The notes: generated from the letters alone by a model not told the origin. Positions 1 through 6,331 are shown, counted from the first letter of the stretch. The stretch: DNA of 6,331 bases from Patescibacteria group bacterium (GCA_018829865.1 JAHJTR010000108.1:1-6331); one strand, 5' to 3'. A program made the numbers and translations.

Positions 1-2217
1 GTCGAAATTATGGCTGGTTTTGCCGGCTACATTATCTTTGTCGTCGATGACTTTTTGAGTTTCAAGAACGGTGTTCTGTCCGAAATCCCAGCGGTACTCG
101 ACAATCGGATTGTCGCCTTTGCCTTTTGAGCCGGTTGCGTCGAAGTCGATTCCTTTGGCGCCTTCCATTTCCGTGACTTGATAAATCGATTGATTATCCA
201 GTTTGAAGGTTGTTCCCGTACTTTTTGGTGTTGCGCTTAATTTTATTTCGGCTGAAGGTGGCTCAACTACTATGTCGATATAAGCCGTGCCCGTCGCATA
301 TTTGCTTGGTTCGCCGCTTTTTACGCTTAGAGCCACTTTGTAGCGGCCGACTTTGTTGTAGATTGCGGAGACTGAAGGGCCTTGCGCTGTTTTGCAATTG
401 GCTGTGTTGTTAGACGAGCTGACCACTTTACAGGCCGGTAAACCGCCGACTGCAGGTATTGATTGGATGTCTAATCCGATTAAATCCCATTGATAGTTTG
501 TGTCGGGTAAAGTTTGCCCGGTGGGATCGAGGGAATTAAGAGCGTCGAAGTTGACGAATAATGGTGCGCTGCCTCGATAGGTTGAGGTTACTATTTGAGC
601 GTCTACGAATTTTGTGTCTTCGAGGAGTTTTGTTACTTCGCTCAATTCATTAATTATTTTGAGAATTGTTTCGTTGTCTTTTTTTGTTTTGAGGCTCTCG
701 ATGTTTTGTTTGATTCCCAGTAATTTGTTCTCGATTGTTTTGGTGATTTCTCCTCCATCAACACTTCCGATTCCAAGAACACTGACCGATTTGTTCCAAT
801 CGTAACCAAGCGCGCTGAAGACGTCTTTTAGCTTGTTGCCAAGGATTTCGGTGTCGATGAAGTTGCTGAAATCTTTGTCATTGGCCTTTTGGAAAATTGC
901 GGCTACGTTTAACGGATAGCTTGGATCGGTGAACATTTTGCCGTCGACTTTGATGTTGCCCGAGGTGATTTCTTGGTCCACTTCGGCTTGAAGGTAGCTT
1001 AGTGATTCGGTTTGCCTCCTCAAATCATCGATTGCTCGGCTGTATTCATCGACTGTTGATTGTTTGTATTCGGGGCTGCTGGTGCGGATTGAGATGCTTC
1101 CAACTTTTCTGATGCCTTCGTTTAGGGTCAAATATTGTTGATATTTTGCCAGAAGGAGCTCGCTGATCTCATTTGAACTCTGAACGCTTCGCTGGTAAGT
1201 GAGCTTGATGTCTGCTGTATTGCCGGTGCCGGAAGGGCTGGATGTAGGGCTGGCCGGTATATTACTATCGGTGCCTGTTCCTGCTTGAAAAAGAGTGTTG
1301 ACCATGGCGAAAGAGCCGAGAATGATTATGATGCCGATTACTGCATACTTGATGGCATTTTTACCTTTGGTAGCTGTTTCTTCAACTCCGCCGGATGCGA
1401 CGTACATTACTCCTCCATAAATAACCACAATCACTGCAGCTAAACCGAGGAATCCCAGGACGAACTGGACGATGTTCAAGACATATTCTCTGACAGTTTT
1501 ATTTTGGGTGAGGCTGGGATCGTAACCGGAGGCATCGGGAGCGCTGAAAGTGCCGGTGAAATTTGTGAAAGTTATGTCGTCGCCGGTGAGGCCAGTGCCG
1601 GTGGTGCTGCCGGGGGCGGAACCTGATGCTGTGGTACCTTTACAGGTGACGTTATAGAGAACGAGATTTGTTTTTTTGAGTGTATCGCAGAGAGATGAGG
1701 CGCTTTGGGTGGAGGTGGATGAGGGGGGGGCGGCGGCGGGGGCAGCGGTTTTTGCTGTAGATGACTGCTGAGTACTCTTGGGATACTCATCACCTGTAAG
1801 ATTAATCCATTCGAGTTTATGTTGGAAGACTTTACTTGCGTACTCCCCCTTTTTGTCATGATCTTTTTCAAGGGCTATGATATCTTGCAGTGTTTTTATT
1901 TGTTGTTCGACGATTTTGATTTCGGCTTGTTTTGCCGATTGCTGTTTTTTTAAGCTTTCCAGCGCTGTTTTTATTGTCTTAATATCATTTTCTAGTTTTG
2001 TTATTTCTTCAGAATCTTTTTTCTTTTTTGCATCCTGAAGCTTTTCATTTAAATCCATTAGAGATGCATTTTCTGATATCTGTTGTGTCTCTATTTGCTT
2101 TAAAGTAAGCGCATATGCATCTTCTACAAAAGTAAATATTTGTGATTGTGAAAGTACAATGAAGAGAAACATTGAAAGCAAGCCCGTTGTGAGGATTTTC
2201 CCTAGTATTTTAGTCAT
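1..2217 (-). CDS. Exported coiled-coil / pilin-like hairpin / PKD-repeat surface protein (3' partial)
   Basis: No stop codon occurs in this frame from the ATG at 2217 to base 1, giving 739 residues with the C-terminus missing. Domains in order: signal sequence at residues 5-36 (hydrophobic core, then AYA as a likely signal peptidase site); charged coiled coil about 40-135; Ser/Ala/Pro/Gly-rich linker about 145-235 with C177 and C192; a two-helix T4SS_pilin-type module at 240-312 (first helix ends GGVMYVASGG, loop VEETATKGK, second helix AVIGIIIILGSFA); Ser/Thr/Pro/Gly linker; helical spacer 335-540; PKD-like domain 544-655 (APLFVNFDA, NYQWDL, YNKVGRYKVALSV); and a second, cut PKD-like domain from about 655 (GIDFDATGS, VEYRWDFG). 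PKD folds are usually extracellular binding or spacer modules, so a membrane-anchored protein reaching outward is inferred. It is the last visible gene of the group, 68 bases after its neighbour. There is no Shine-Dalgarno before the ATG; the start rests on the signal sequence. Ligand unknown. Confidence 0.88.
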   Translation of the reverse strand, partial: MTKILGKILTTGLLSMFLFIVLSQSQIFTFVEDAYALTLKQIETQQISENASLMDLNEKLQDAKKKKDSEEITKLENDIKTIKTALESLKKQQSAKQAEIKIVEQQIKTLQDIIALEKDHDKKGEYASKVFQHKLEWINLTGDEYPKSTQQSSTAKTAAPAAAPPSSTSTQSASSLCDTLKKTNLVLYNVTCKGTTASGSAPGSTTGTGLTGDDITFTNFTGTFSAPDASGYDPSLTQNKTVREYVLNIVQFVLGFLGLAAVIVVIYGGVMYVASGGVEETATKGKNAIKYAVIGIIIILGSFAMVNTLFQAGTGTDSNIPASPTSSPSGTGNTADIKLTYQRSVQSSNEISELLLAKYQQYLTLNEGIRKVGSISIRTSSPEYKQSTVDEYSRAIDDLRRQTESLSYLQAEVDQEITSGNIKVDGKMFTDPSYPLNVAAIFQKANDKDFSNFIDTEILGNKLKDVFSALGYDWNKSVSVLGIGSVDGGEITKTIENKLLGIKQNIESLKTKKDNETILKIINELSEVTKLLEDTKFVDAQIVTSTYRGSAPLFVNFDALNSLDPTGQTLPDTNYQWDLIGLDIQSIPAVGGLPACKVVSSSNNTANCKTAQGPSVSAIYNKVGRYKVALSVKSGEPSKYATGTAYIDIVVEPPSAEIKLSATPKSTGTTFKLDNQSIYQVTEMEGAKGIDFDATGSKGKGDNPIVEYRWDFGQNTVLETQKVIDDKDNVAGKTSHNFD
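1723..1730 (-). repeat. C8 mononucleotide tract inside the PKD-protein gene
   Basis: Eight consecutive G on the plus strand (C8 in the coding strand) lie in a GC-rich low-complexity patch spanning about 1710-1746, which encodes the Pro/Ala/Ser linker at residues 158-170. A tract this long is prone to slippage. Loss of one base would move reading into the frame that stops at 1572-1574. Gain of one base would lead to a stop at 1640-1642. Both would truncate the protein before its membrane module. The intact frame present here encodes the full architecture, so any switching is speculative. Confidence 0.5.
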
Positions 2218-2285
2218 ATTTATTTTTGTTTTATTTAATTTTATGAGAAATGTGCGTTTTAATCCAGCTGAAAAATTCTTTATTT

Positions 2286-3497
2286 TTATGTTCCGAAGGA
2301 GATGATTGTTGTGGCGATGGCGAATGCTCCGAGGGCGAGTAGGATTCCGATTACGGCTCCTGTCATTATTGATTTTGCTTTTGTTGTGGCTTCTTCGTTG
2401 CCGAAATTGGCTACATACATGACTCCGGCGTAGATGAACATTACTACTGATAAAATTCCGATAAATGAGGCTATGAAATTGGTTATTCCCATGATTAGGC
2501 CTTGGGCTTCGGTGTAGCCGAGCTTGGTTCCTTGATCTTTAAAGAGGATTCCTTTGATTAGCAGTTCCGATAATCCTATGATTGCCAGTCCCACTCCCGC
2601 ATACATAATTGCTTTTCGGCTTTTTGTTACTTCTTCTTCATTGCTACTTTGGGCGAGCATTCTCACTCCGTAATAAACCATCATTAAAACTGCGATCGCG
2701 CCTGCAAAATATGAGGCCCCTGTATAAACTCGTTTGACGGCAAAAGCTCCTTGAGTTGCGAATCTCTTTGCGGTCTCCACATCTTGTAAAATTTCGCCGG
2801 ATTGACCGAAGAATATTTTTTCGACTATTGTGTCGGCTAGGATTATGACAATTAGACCTATCAATATGTATGTGAGGCTCATTTTGTGTTTATTGTAGAC
2901 TTCTTCGACTCCTTTGCCGTTGAGGATGATGCTGATTGCGGCGATTGCTATATAGATTACGGCTAATCCGCCGATTATGTATTTAATAAAATCGAGAAGA
3001 TAATAGACGGCGCTTGTTATCTGGCGTGCGCCCGCTTGGGTTGCCGCTTCTTTGTGGATGTCTGTGGTGAAGCTTGGCAGATTGGCTTCTTTGTTTACTA
3101 TATTCAGTAATCCCGAAATAGTTTCCACTTTGGCTTGTTCTTCTTTGGCTTTGGTTTCTTTGATGGCATCCAGTTTGGGTTTCCATTCTGCGAGTTCTAT
3201 TTTTCTGTAATTTAACTCCTTTTCGAATTTATTGTAGTCTGTCCCCTTTTTCTTGGCTTCGCTGATAAAAACAGTGAGGGTGTTTATTCGGTCTTGGACA
3301 AAATTTACCCAGGTTTCGATGGTTTTTTGATCGGTTGTGCCAGCTGCGGGTTCGGTTTGGGCATATGCGCTTTTTGTAGCTGATATAGCTCCTACTTGAA
3401 TAAATAAATTATTCAAAATACTAAAAGATATCAATGCGACAATCATGATGATTGCTGATCTGATAAATCCCGATTTTTGTATATTTTTTTTGTTCAT
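2286..3497 (-). CDS. Exported membrane protein with three tandem T4SS pilin-like modules
   Basis: 403 residues, ATG to TAA. A hydrophobic signal segment at 11-36 is followed by ATKSAYA|QTE, a good signal peptidase I site after residue 46. Residues about 60-130 are charged and helical, probably coiled coil. Three helix-loop-helix modules follow at about 165-230, 255-318 and 336-400. Their loops are short and charged (GKGVEEVYNKHK, SSNEEEVTKSRK, FGNEEATTKAK). The third is closest to the usual single T4SS_pilin (VirB2/TrbC-like) pattern, with YAGVMYVANFGNEEA and a Gly/Ala-rich second helix. Those proteins normally have one hairpin, so three in one chain is unusual. With a cleaved signal the mature protein should have six membrane helices, with loops inside and connectors outside. 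There is no cysteine. The start lies 4 bases after the upstream stop, implying co-transcription and translational coupling; no Shine-Dalgarno is evident. It is a paralog of that neighbour. A role in a secretion or pilus-like assembly is inferred. Confidence 0.92.
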   Translation of the reverse strand: MNKKNIQKSGFIRSAIIMIVALISFSILNNLFIQVGAISATKSAYAQTEPAAGTTDQKTIETWVNFVQDRINTLTVFISEAKKKGTDYNKFEKELNYRKIELAEWKPKLDAIKETKAKEEQAKVETISGLLNIVNKEANLPSFTTDIHKEAATQAGARQITSAVYYLLDFIKYIIGGLAVIYIAIAAISIILNGKGVEEVYNKHKMSLTYILIGLIVIILADTIVEKIFFGQSGEILQDVETAKRFATQGAFAVKRVYTGASYFAGAIAVLMMVYYGVRMLAQSSNEEEVTKSRKAIMYAGVGLAIIGLSELLIKGILFKDQGTKLGYTEAQGLIMGITNFIASFIGILSVVMFIYAGVMYVANFGNEEATTKAKSIMTGAVIGILLALGAFAIATTIISFGT

Positions 3498-3501
3498 TAT
3501 T

Positions 3502-4482
3502 TTAGAAACTTACTTGTCCTTGTATAAAAGTGGCTACAATGGCATAAACTGCGAATATAATGGCCATTGCTATTGCTGAATTCTTGAGAATTGCTTTGGC
3601 TTTATTGCGTAGTTCTTCGTCAGCGCCGGATATTACGTACATAACAGCTCCTACCATCATTACGAGAATAGATATCGGAGCGATAAACATGAGGAGAAAG
3701 TTGGTTATACCCTTTATCTCCGCCATTCCTTTGGTAAAATTGATTATTGGAGTGACTGAACCACTTGGAACCGCACTCTTATCAACAACAAAAAATACTT
3801 TATTAACCAAGGTATTTGCTATGAGCAAGATGATAAAAGCAAAAGAGTAAGCTGCTATTTTCTTTTTTTCTTCTCCCAATGTTTCTTCGTCAGCTTTGGT
3901 TATGAGCTTAAAACCGGAAATAATAATCATTCCAACCGCCAGACTTCCGAGTAGATATTTGATAAATGTCATTATAATTTGGATTCTGGAGTCGAAATAC
4001 TTGGCTTTGGTAAGTATGATCTGGTTGCTTTTGAGAATTCCTCCATCACTAATATCCAAAAACTCACCGATAAAACCGGCTGCTCCGACAATAACAAGCC
4101 CTACAACAATCCACGTGAGCGATTTTCCCTGCTCTGTATAGGCATTTTCGTCGCCGTGACCGATAACCATGCGAAAACCGGAATACATGATTGCGGCAAT
4201 TGCAATCGCTCCGACAAGATATTTAACATTTCTGGCAAGTGAGGCAACGATGGTTTTGACCTGCTCAAGCGTTGAATCCCCTTTTGGCGTTGGCAAATTC
4301 TCGCCAAGCTTGGTTGGATCGGGAAGATGCAATGTGCCTTGGGCGAATGAGTTGAGTACAGGGAATATCTCGTTATTTGCGTATAAAATGCCGGCCAGAA
4401 CTATAAAAAAAAGCATTGGATTTAAAAATCTCTTGTATGCTTGGTATTTGCTTGATTTGGGGTGATTTGTTTTGTTTTGCAC
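3502..4482 (-). CDS. Exported membrane protein with three tandem T4SS pilin-like modules (paralog of the next gene)
   Basis: 326 residues, GTG start, TAA stop. The GTG is the first start codon after an in-frame TAA about 70 bases upstream; the next Met is residue 23, inside the signal segment, so starting there would remove its basic N-terminus. The signal is a basic N-terminus to residue 18, a hydrophobic stretch at 21-36, then NSFA|QG with likely cleavage after 47. Helical-hairpin modules lie at about 80-143, 170-232 and 258-321, with loops GHGDENAYTEQGK, KADEETLGEEKKK and SGADEELRNKAK. Module 3 (GAVMYVISGADEE) is the most typical T4SS_pilin copy. It lacks the long coiled coil of the downstream paralog, having only a short Pro-rich region at 50-70. 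There is no cysteine. It is probably the first gene of a three-gene unit, with a candidate promoter at 4546-4574. Co-assembly with the paralog in one membrane complex is likely but unproven. Confidence 0.9.
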   Translation of the reverse strand: MQNKTNHPKSSKYQAYKRFLNPMLFFIVLAGILYANNEIFPVLNSFAQGTLHLPDPTKLGENLPTPKGDSTLEQVKTIVASLARNVKYLVGAIAIAAIMYSGFRMVIGHGDENAYTEQGKSLTWIVVGLVIVGAAGFIGEFLDISDGGILKSNQIILTKAKYFDSRIQIIMTFIKYLLGSLAVGMIIISGFKLITKADEETLGEEKKKIAAYSFAFIILLIANTLVNKVFFVVDKSAVPSGSVTPIINFTKGMAEIKGITNFLLMFIAPISILVMMVGAVMYVISGADEELRNKAKAILKNSAIAMAIIFAVYAIVATFIQGQVSF

Positions 4483-4545
4483 GTTGTTTTTGAGGGAGAT
4501 TGAGTTCTTTGTTTTTTGAGCTAAAAAATTTGTATTTATCTGTAT

Positions 4546-4574
4546 ATTTTAGCAGAAAATGGGGGTTTTGGGAA
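4546..4574 (-). promoter_or_regulatory. Candidate sigma-70 promoter with extended -10 for the pilin-like gene group
   Basis: On the minus strand TGC-TAAAAT (4554-4546) matches an extended -10 (TGN plus five of six TATAAT bases). A weak -35, TTCCCA (4574-4569, four of six), lies 17 bases upstream. Transcription would begin near 4540 and give a leader of roughly 55-60 bases before the GTG at 4482. The A/T-rich leader has no Shine-Dalgarno. The position between the kinase stop and the first pilin-like gene supports separate transcription of the two groups. This is a pattern match only. Confidence 0.4.
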
Positions 4575-4611
4575 GGGTGCAGGTCAAATCATGGTGATAA
4601 TTTCTTTGGGG

Positions 4612-4637
4612 GCATCTGGGTATTTCTGATCAGATGC
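4612..4637. repeat. Inverted repeat in the kinase / pilin-like intergenic gap
   Basis: GCATCTG (4612-4618) and CAGATGC (4631-4637) form a perfect 7-base stem around a 12-base loop, 18 bases after the kinase stop codon. The loop side also contains the 10-base palindrome TCTGATCAGA (4625-4634), an alternative pairing. In the direction of transcription the stem is followed by CCCCCAAAG rather than a T run, so it is not a standard intrinsic terminator. It could be an operator, a weak or factor-assisted transcript end, or chance. Confidence 0.4.
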
Positions 4638-4654
4638 AACCAGTTGATTACAAA

Positions 4655-6331
4655 TTATGGTATCCTTAAAAATATGCTATCTTCATTATCATCTGAATTA
4701 CGGATCATTTGATCCATTAATGTAGCTATTTCCGGCGGCATCTGTTCTATCAGGGCTTTTTTAAGCTTCCCTGAAATTCCTGCTTTTGTAATGACTTCAA
4801 TAAGAATTGTCTTAAATTCTTCTGCGGTTAGAAAACAGATATAATCCCCCAGAGAAAGTAAAGCTTTCTTGAATTCGTTAACCAAAGGACCAATTTCTTG
4901 ATTTCCACTTCTTAGTTTGGATTCGGCCTGTAGGAATTTATTAATAATTTGACTTTGACTCTCTGATGCCGCTACATCTCCTCCGCCAAAAAACTCGACC
5001 AATATCGTTTCTTTTAGAATTTGTGCCAATTGATCAAAATCTTTATCATTCCATTCATTAATATGCAGTGCCTTAAAATCAAAATGCCCTATCGTATCTC
5101 CTGAAATTTTGACATTTCCTCCATGCCTATCGCAATCAAATTCAGAGGCAAAAATATTGCATAATTCAACAGTCAAAATAGCTTTTGCAACTGTTTTTTT
5201 GTTATTTAAATCTTCATCTGATTCTTCGGGAAGAGAAAGAAAATGATTACCTTCAATTTTTTCCATCATGAAATAATTGGGACCAACAGCTGTGACAAGA
5301 GGCGTTGCAAAATCAAATTGTCTGCCGCCCACTTGAACATTTTTGCCGTCATAAATTCTTTTGGCGAAACCAAATTGATTTGGTGCAAGTGAACAATCAG
5401 CCTCTATTGATAGCCTATCTTTTGCAAAACGACCCAACTCACGTAATGTATCTAATGATTGATGGTCTGAATCCAAGTTCGTCAGCATTTTCTCAAAAAC
5501 GTTAAAACTATTCTCTCCTCTGGCTTGAACATTGGGTCTTTTGAGTGCTAAAACGTGAATGGATCCATCACTTAACTCGACTTCAACAGCTACAAAAATT
5601 GATGCTGATCCTAAGACTTTTCCTACTCTTTTAATGGAAGGGGCTTGTTGCTTTTTTGAGCTATGATGCTCGCTACTGGCAGCTTTGTCTTTATTTTTCA
5701 ACCTTTCTTCGATTTCATTTGAAACGCGGGTTCTGGCATAACTGATTGCGATTTCTTTTTCTAAGAATTTTATTCTTTCCATGACATCCCAACGCAGAGG
5801 TTCATCTGCACTGTGCTTTAACCTTCTCAGCCCTAACTTCAAATCTTCGGGAACACTTGGATGACTTTCGGCGCCTTGCCCTATTTTGGTTTCGGCCGGC
5901 CCCATGTTTTCTAAAATTATCGCTAAAGCTTCGCCCATAGAAATTGACTGATCTGAATTCTTCCTACTGGCTGTCATTAGCGCGCTTACAGCAATATACT
6001 GTTGGTAATCCGCCAGTGCTTTAATATATGCTCTTAGTAGCGTTTTTGCTTCATTTGCTTTTGATTGATCATGGTTTTCAAATGTTTTGTCCAATGCAAA
6101 ATTTAGATCTTCCATGCCAAGTGATGCACCCACGCCCTTTTTATCCACGAAAAACTCCTTGAGTATGGCCGCTCTTGCCCCGAGAGGCAAAGTCCAAAAT
6201 TTATCATAAACTTGCTCAAGTGTTGTTTTTAGCTGACTTTCATGATTATTGATGTATTCTTTTATACTTTCTTTTAATTCTAAGCCTGTTTTATATTTTG
6301 ATATCCCCGGATTAATCAAATAGTAGACTAA
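4655..6331 (-). CDS. Divergent UbiB/ABC1-family atypical kinase (5' end open)
   Basis: The frame is open to the window edge. The first start inside is TTG at 6319 (554 residues), but no in-frame stop precedes it, so the true start may lie outside. Numbering is from that TTG. ABC1/ADCK-type landmarks occur in order: KIGQ at 145-148 (family KxGQ), followed by a helical stretch with PEDL; GSAS at 237-240, matching the Ala/Ser-rich loop that replaces the glycine loop; LALKRP with candidate ATP-binding Lys260; IEAD with Glu306; MMEKIEG at 351-357, like the hinge; DRHGGN with catalytic Asp397 and Asn402; and DFK at 414-416 where DFG is usual. Family members bind ATP and in many bacteria and mitochondria support quinone synthesis, though often without clear protein kinase activity. 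No membrane helix is seen, unlike UbiB, which ends in transmembrane segments. The Lys/Ser-rich segment at 208-228 looks disordered. No quinone gene is nearby, so the substrate is unknown. It ends 172 bases before the pilin-like genes. Confidence 0.85.
   Translation of the reverse strand, partial: LVYYLINPGISKYKTGLELKESIKEYINNHESQLKTTLEQVYDKFWTLPLGARAAILKEFFVDKKGVGASLGMEDLNFALDKTFENHDQSKANEAKTLLRAYIKALADYQQYIAVSALMTASRKNSDQSISMGEALAIILENMGPAETKIGQGAESHPSVPEDLKLGLRRLKHSADEPLRWDVMERIKFLEKEIAISYARTRVSNEIEERLKNKDKAASSEHHSSKKQQAPSIKRVGKVLGSASIFVAVEVELSDGSIHVLALKRPNVQARGENSFNVFEKMLTNLDSDHQSLDTLRELGRFAKDRLSIEADCSLAPNQFGFAKRIYDGKNVQVGGRQFDFATPLVTAVGPNYFMMEKIEGNHFLSLPEESDEDLNNKKTVAKAILTVELCNIFASEFDCDRHGGNVKISGDTIGHFDFKALHINEWNDKDFDQLAQILKETILVEFFGGGDVAASESQSQIINKFLQAESKLRSGNQEIGPLVNEFKKALLSLGDYICFLTAEEFKTILIEVITKAGISGKLKKALIEQMPPEIATLMDQMIRNSDDNEDSIFLRIP

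Noticed and set aside
210..805. Plus-strand frames of 63-67 codons in the left part
   Set aside because: They lie opposite the PKD-like domain and helical spacer coding sequence, and their composition is that of shadow frames.
1572..1871. Minus-strand 99-codon frame with a proline run
   Set aside because: It is an out-of-frame reading of the GC-rich Ser/Pro/Ala linker inside the larger gene at 1-2217, whose own frame has domains on both sides.
2218..2285. Separate promoter for the PKD protein in the 68-base gap
   Set aside because: A TAAAAT occurs, but only a poor -35 (three of six) lies at the right distance, and such hexamers are expected by chance in sequence this AT-rich.
2983..3186. 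Minus-strand 67-codon frame inside the 403-residue protein gene
   Set aside because: It is another frame of the coiled-coil region, is polar and low in complexity, and has no independent start signal.
1282..4245. Classical type IV pilins (prepilin peptidase substrates)
   Set aside because: There is no GFxxxE-type prepilin motif. The proteins have signal peptidase I-like sites (AYA, SFA) and two-helix hairpins, as in the VirB2/TrbC type.
3560..4465. Several plus-strand hydrophobic frames opposite the 326-residue membrane protein
   Set aside because: They are antisense readings of transmembrane coding sequence, which often stay open and look hydrophobic. The minus-strand frame has a signal peptide, repeats and a paralog.
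4612..4637. Intrinsic terminator for the kinase gene
   Set aside because: The hairpin is short (7 pairs) with a 12-base loop and no T tract follows, so it is listed only as an inverted repeat.
4500..4712. Plus-strand 70-codon frame across the intergenic gap, with a GAGGGAG just before a TTG
   Set aside because: The GAGGGAG is too close to the TTG to serve as a ribosome site, the protein has no recognisable features, and it overlaps the end of the kinase gene on the other strand.
1..6331. Alternative genetic code with UGA read as glycine
   Set aside because: No in-frame TGA was found in any of the four genes and glycine uses ordinary GGN codons. All stops are TAA, so nothing calls for a changed code.

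Overview
The window looks like a fragment of a chromosome or metagenomic contig from a Candidate Phyla Radiation (Patescibacteria-type) bacterium. The evidence for this is family-based. Three of the four genes carry the two-helix 'T4SS_pilin' membrane module, which is common in those lineages, and one of them joins it to PKD domains. Composition is moderately AT-rich, Shine-Dalgarno motifs are absent or unclear, and no marker gene is present, so the lineage call is an inference. About 2,000 codons were read with no in-frame TGA and all three visible stops are TAA. The standard bacterial code therefore fits, and the UGA-as-glycine code of Gracilibacteria/Absconditabacteria does not.

All four genes lie on the minus strand and are read from right to left. 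At the right edge (4655-6331) is a divergent UbiB/ABC1-type atypical kinase whose reading frame is still open at the window end. A 172-base gap follows (4483-4654) with an inverted repeat and a candidate extended -10 promoter. Next come two adjacent paralogous membrane proteins (4482-3502 and 3497-2286, 4 bases apart). Each has an export signal and three tandem pilin-like helical hairpins. After 68 AT-rich bases comes a large exported protein (2217-1, at least 739 residues, C-terminus beyond the window). It has a signal sequence, a coiled coil, one pilin-like hairpin, a helical spacer and two PKD-like domains. This reading frame crosses the whole left third without a stop but has no stop inside the window, so it is easily missed.

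The three envelope genes are probably one transcription unit making a membrane assembly. Two six-helix integral proteins would sit in the membrane, and the PKD protein would be anchored there while reaching outward. No ATPase, coupling protein, prepilin peptidase or classical type IV pilin motif is visible, so this may be part of a secretion or pilus-like machine whose other parts lie elsewhere, or a distinct structure. The kinase is separated by a probable promoter, and its link to the envelope genes is unproven. The most interesting points are the triple-module paralogs, the PKD fusion and the kinase with altered motifs.
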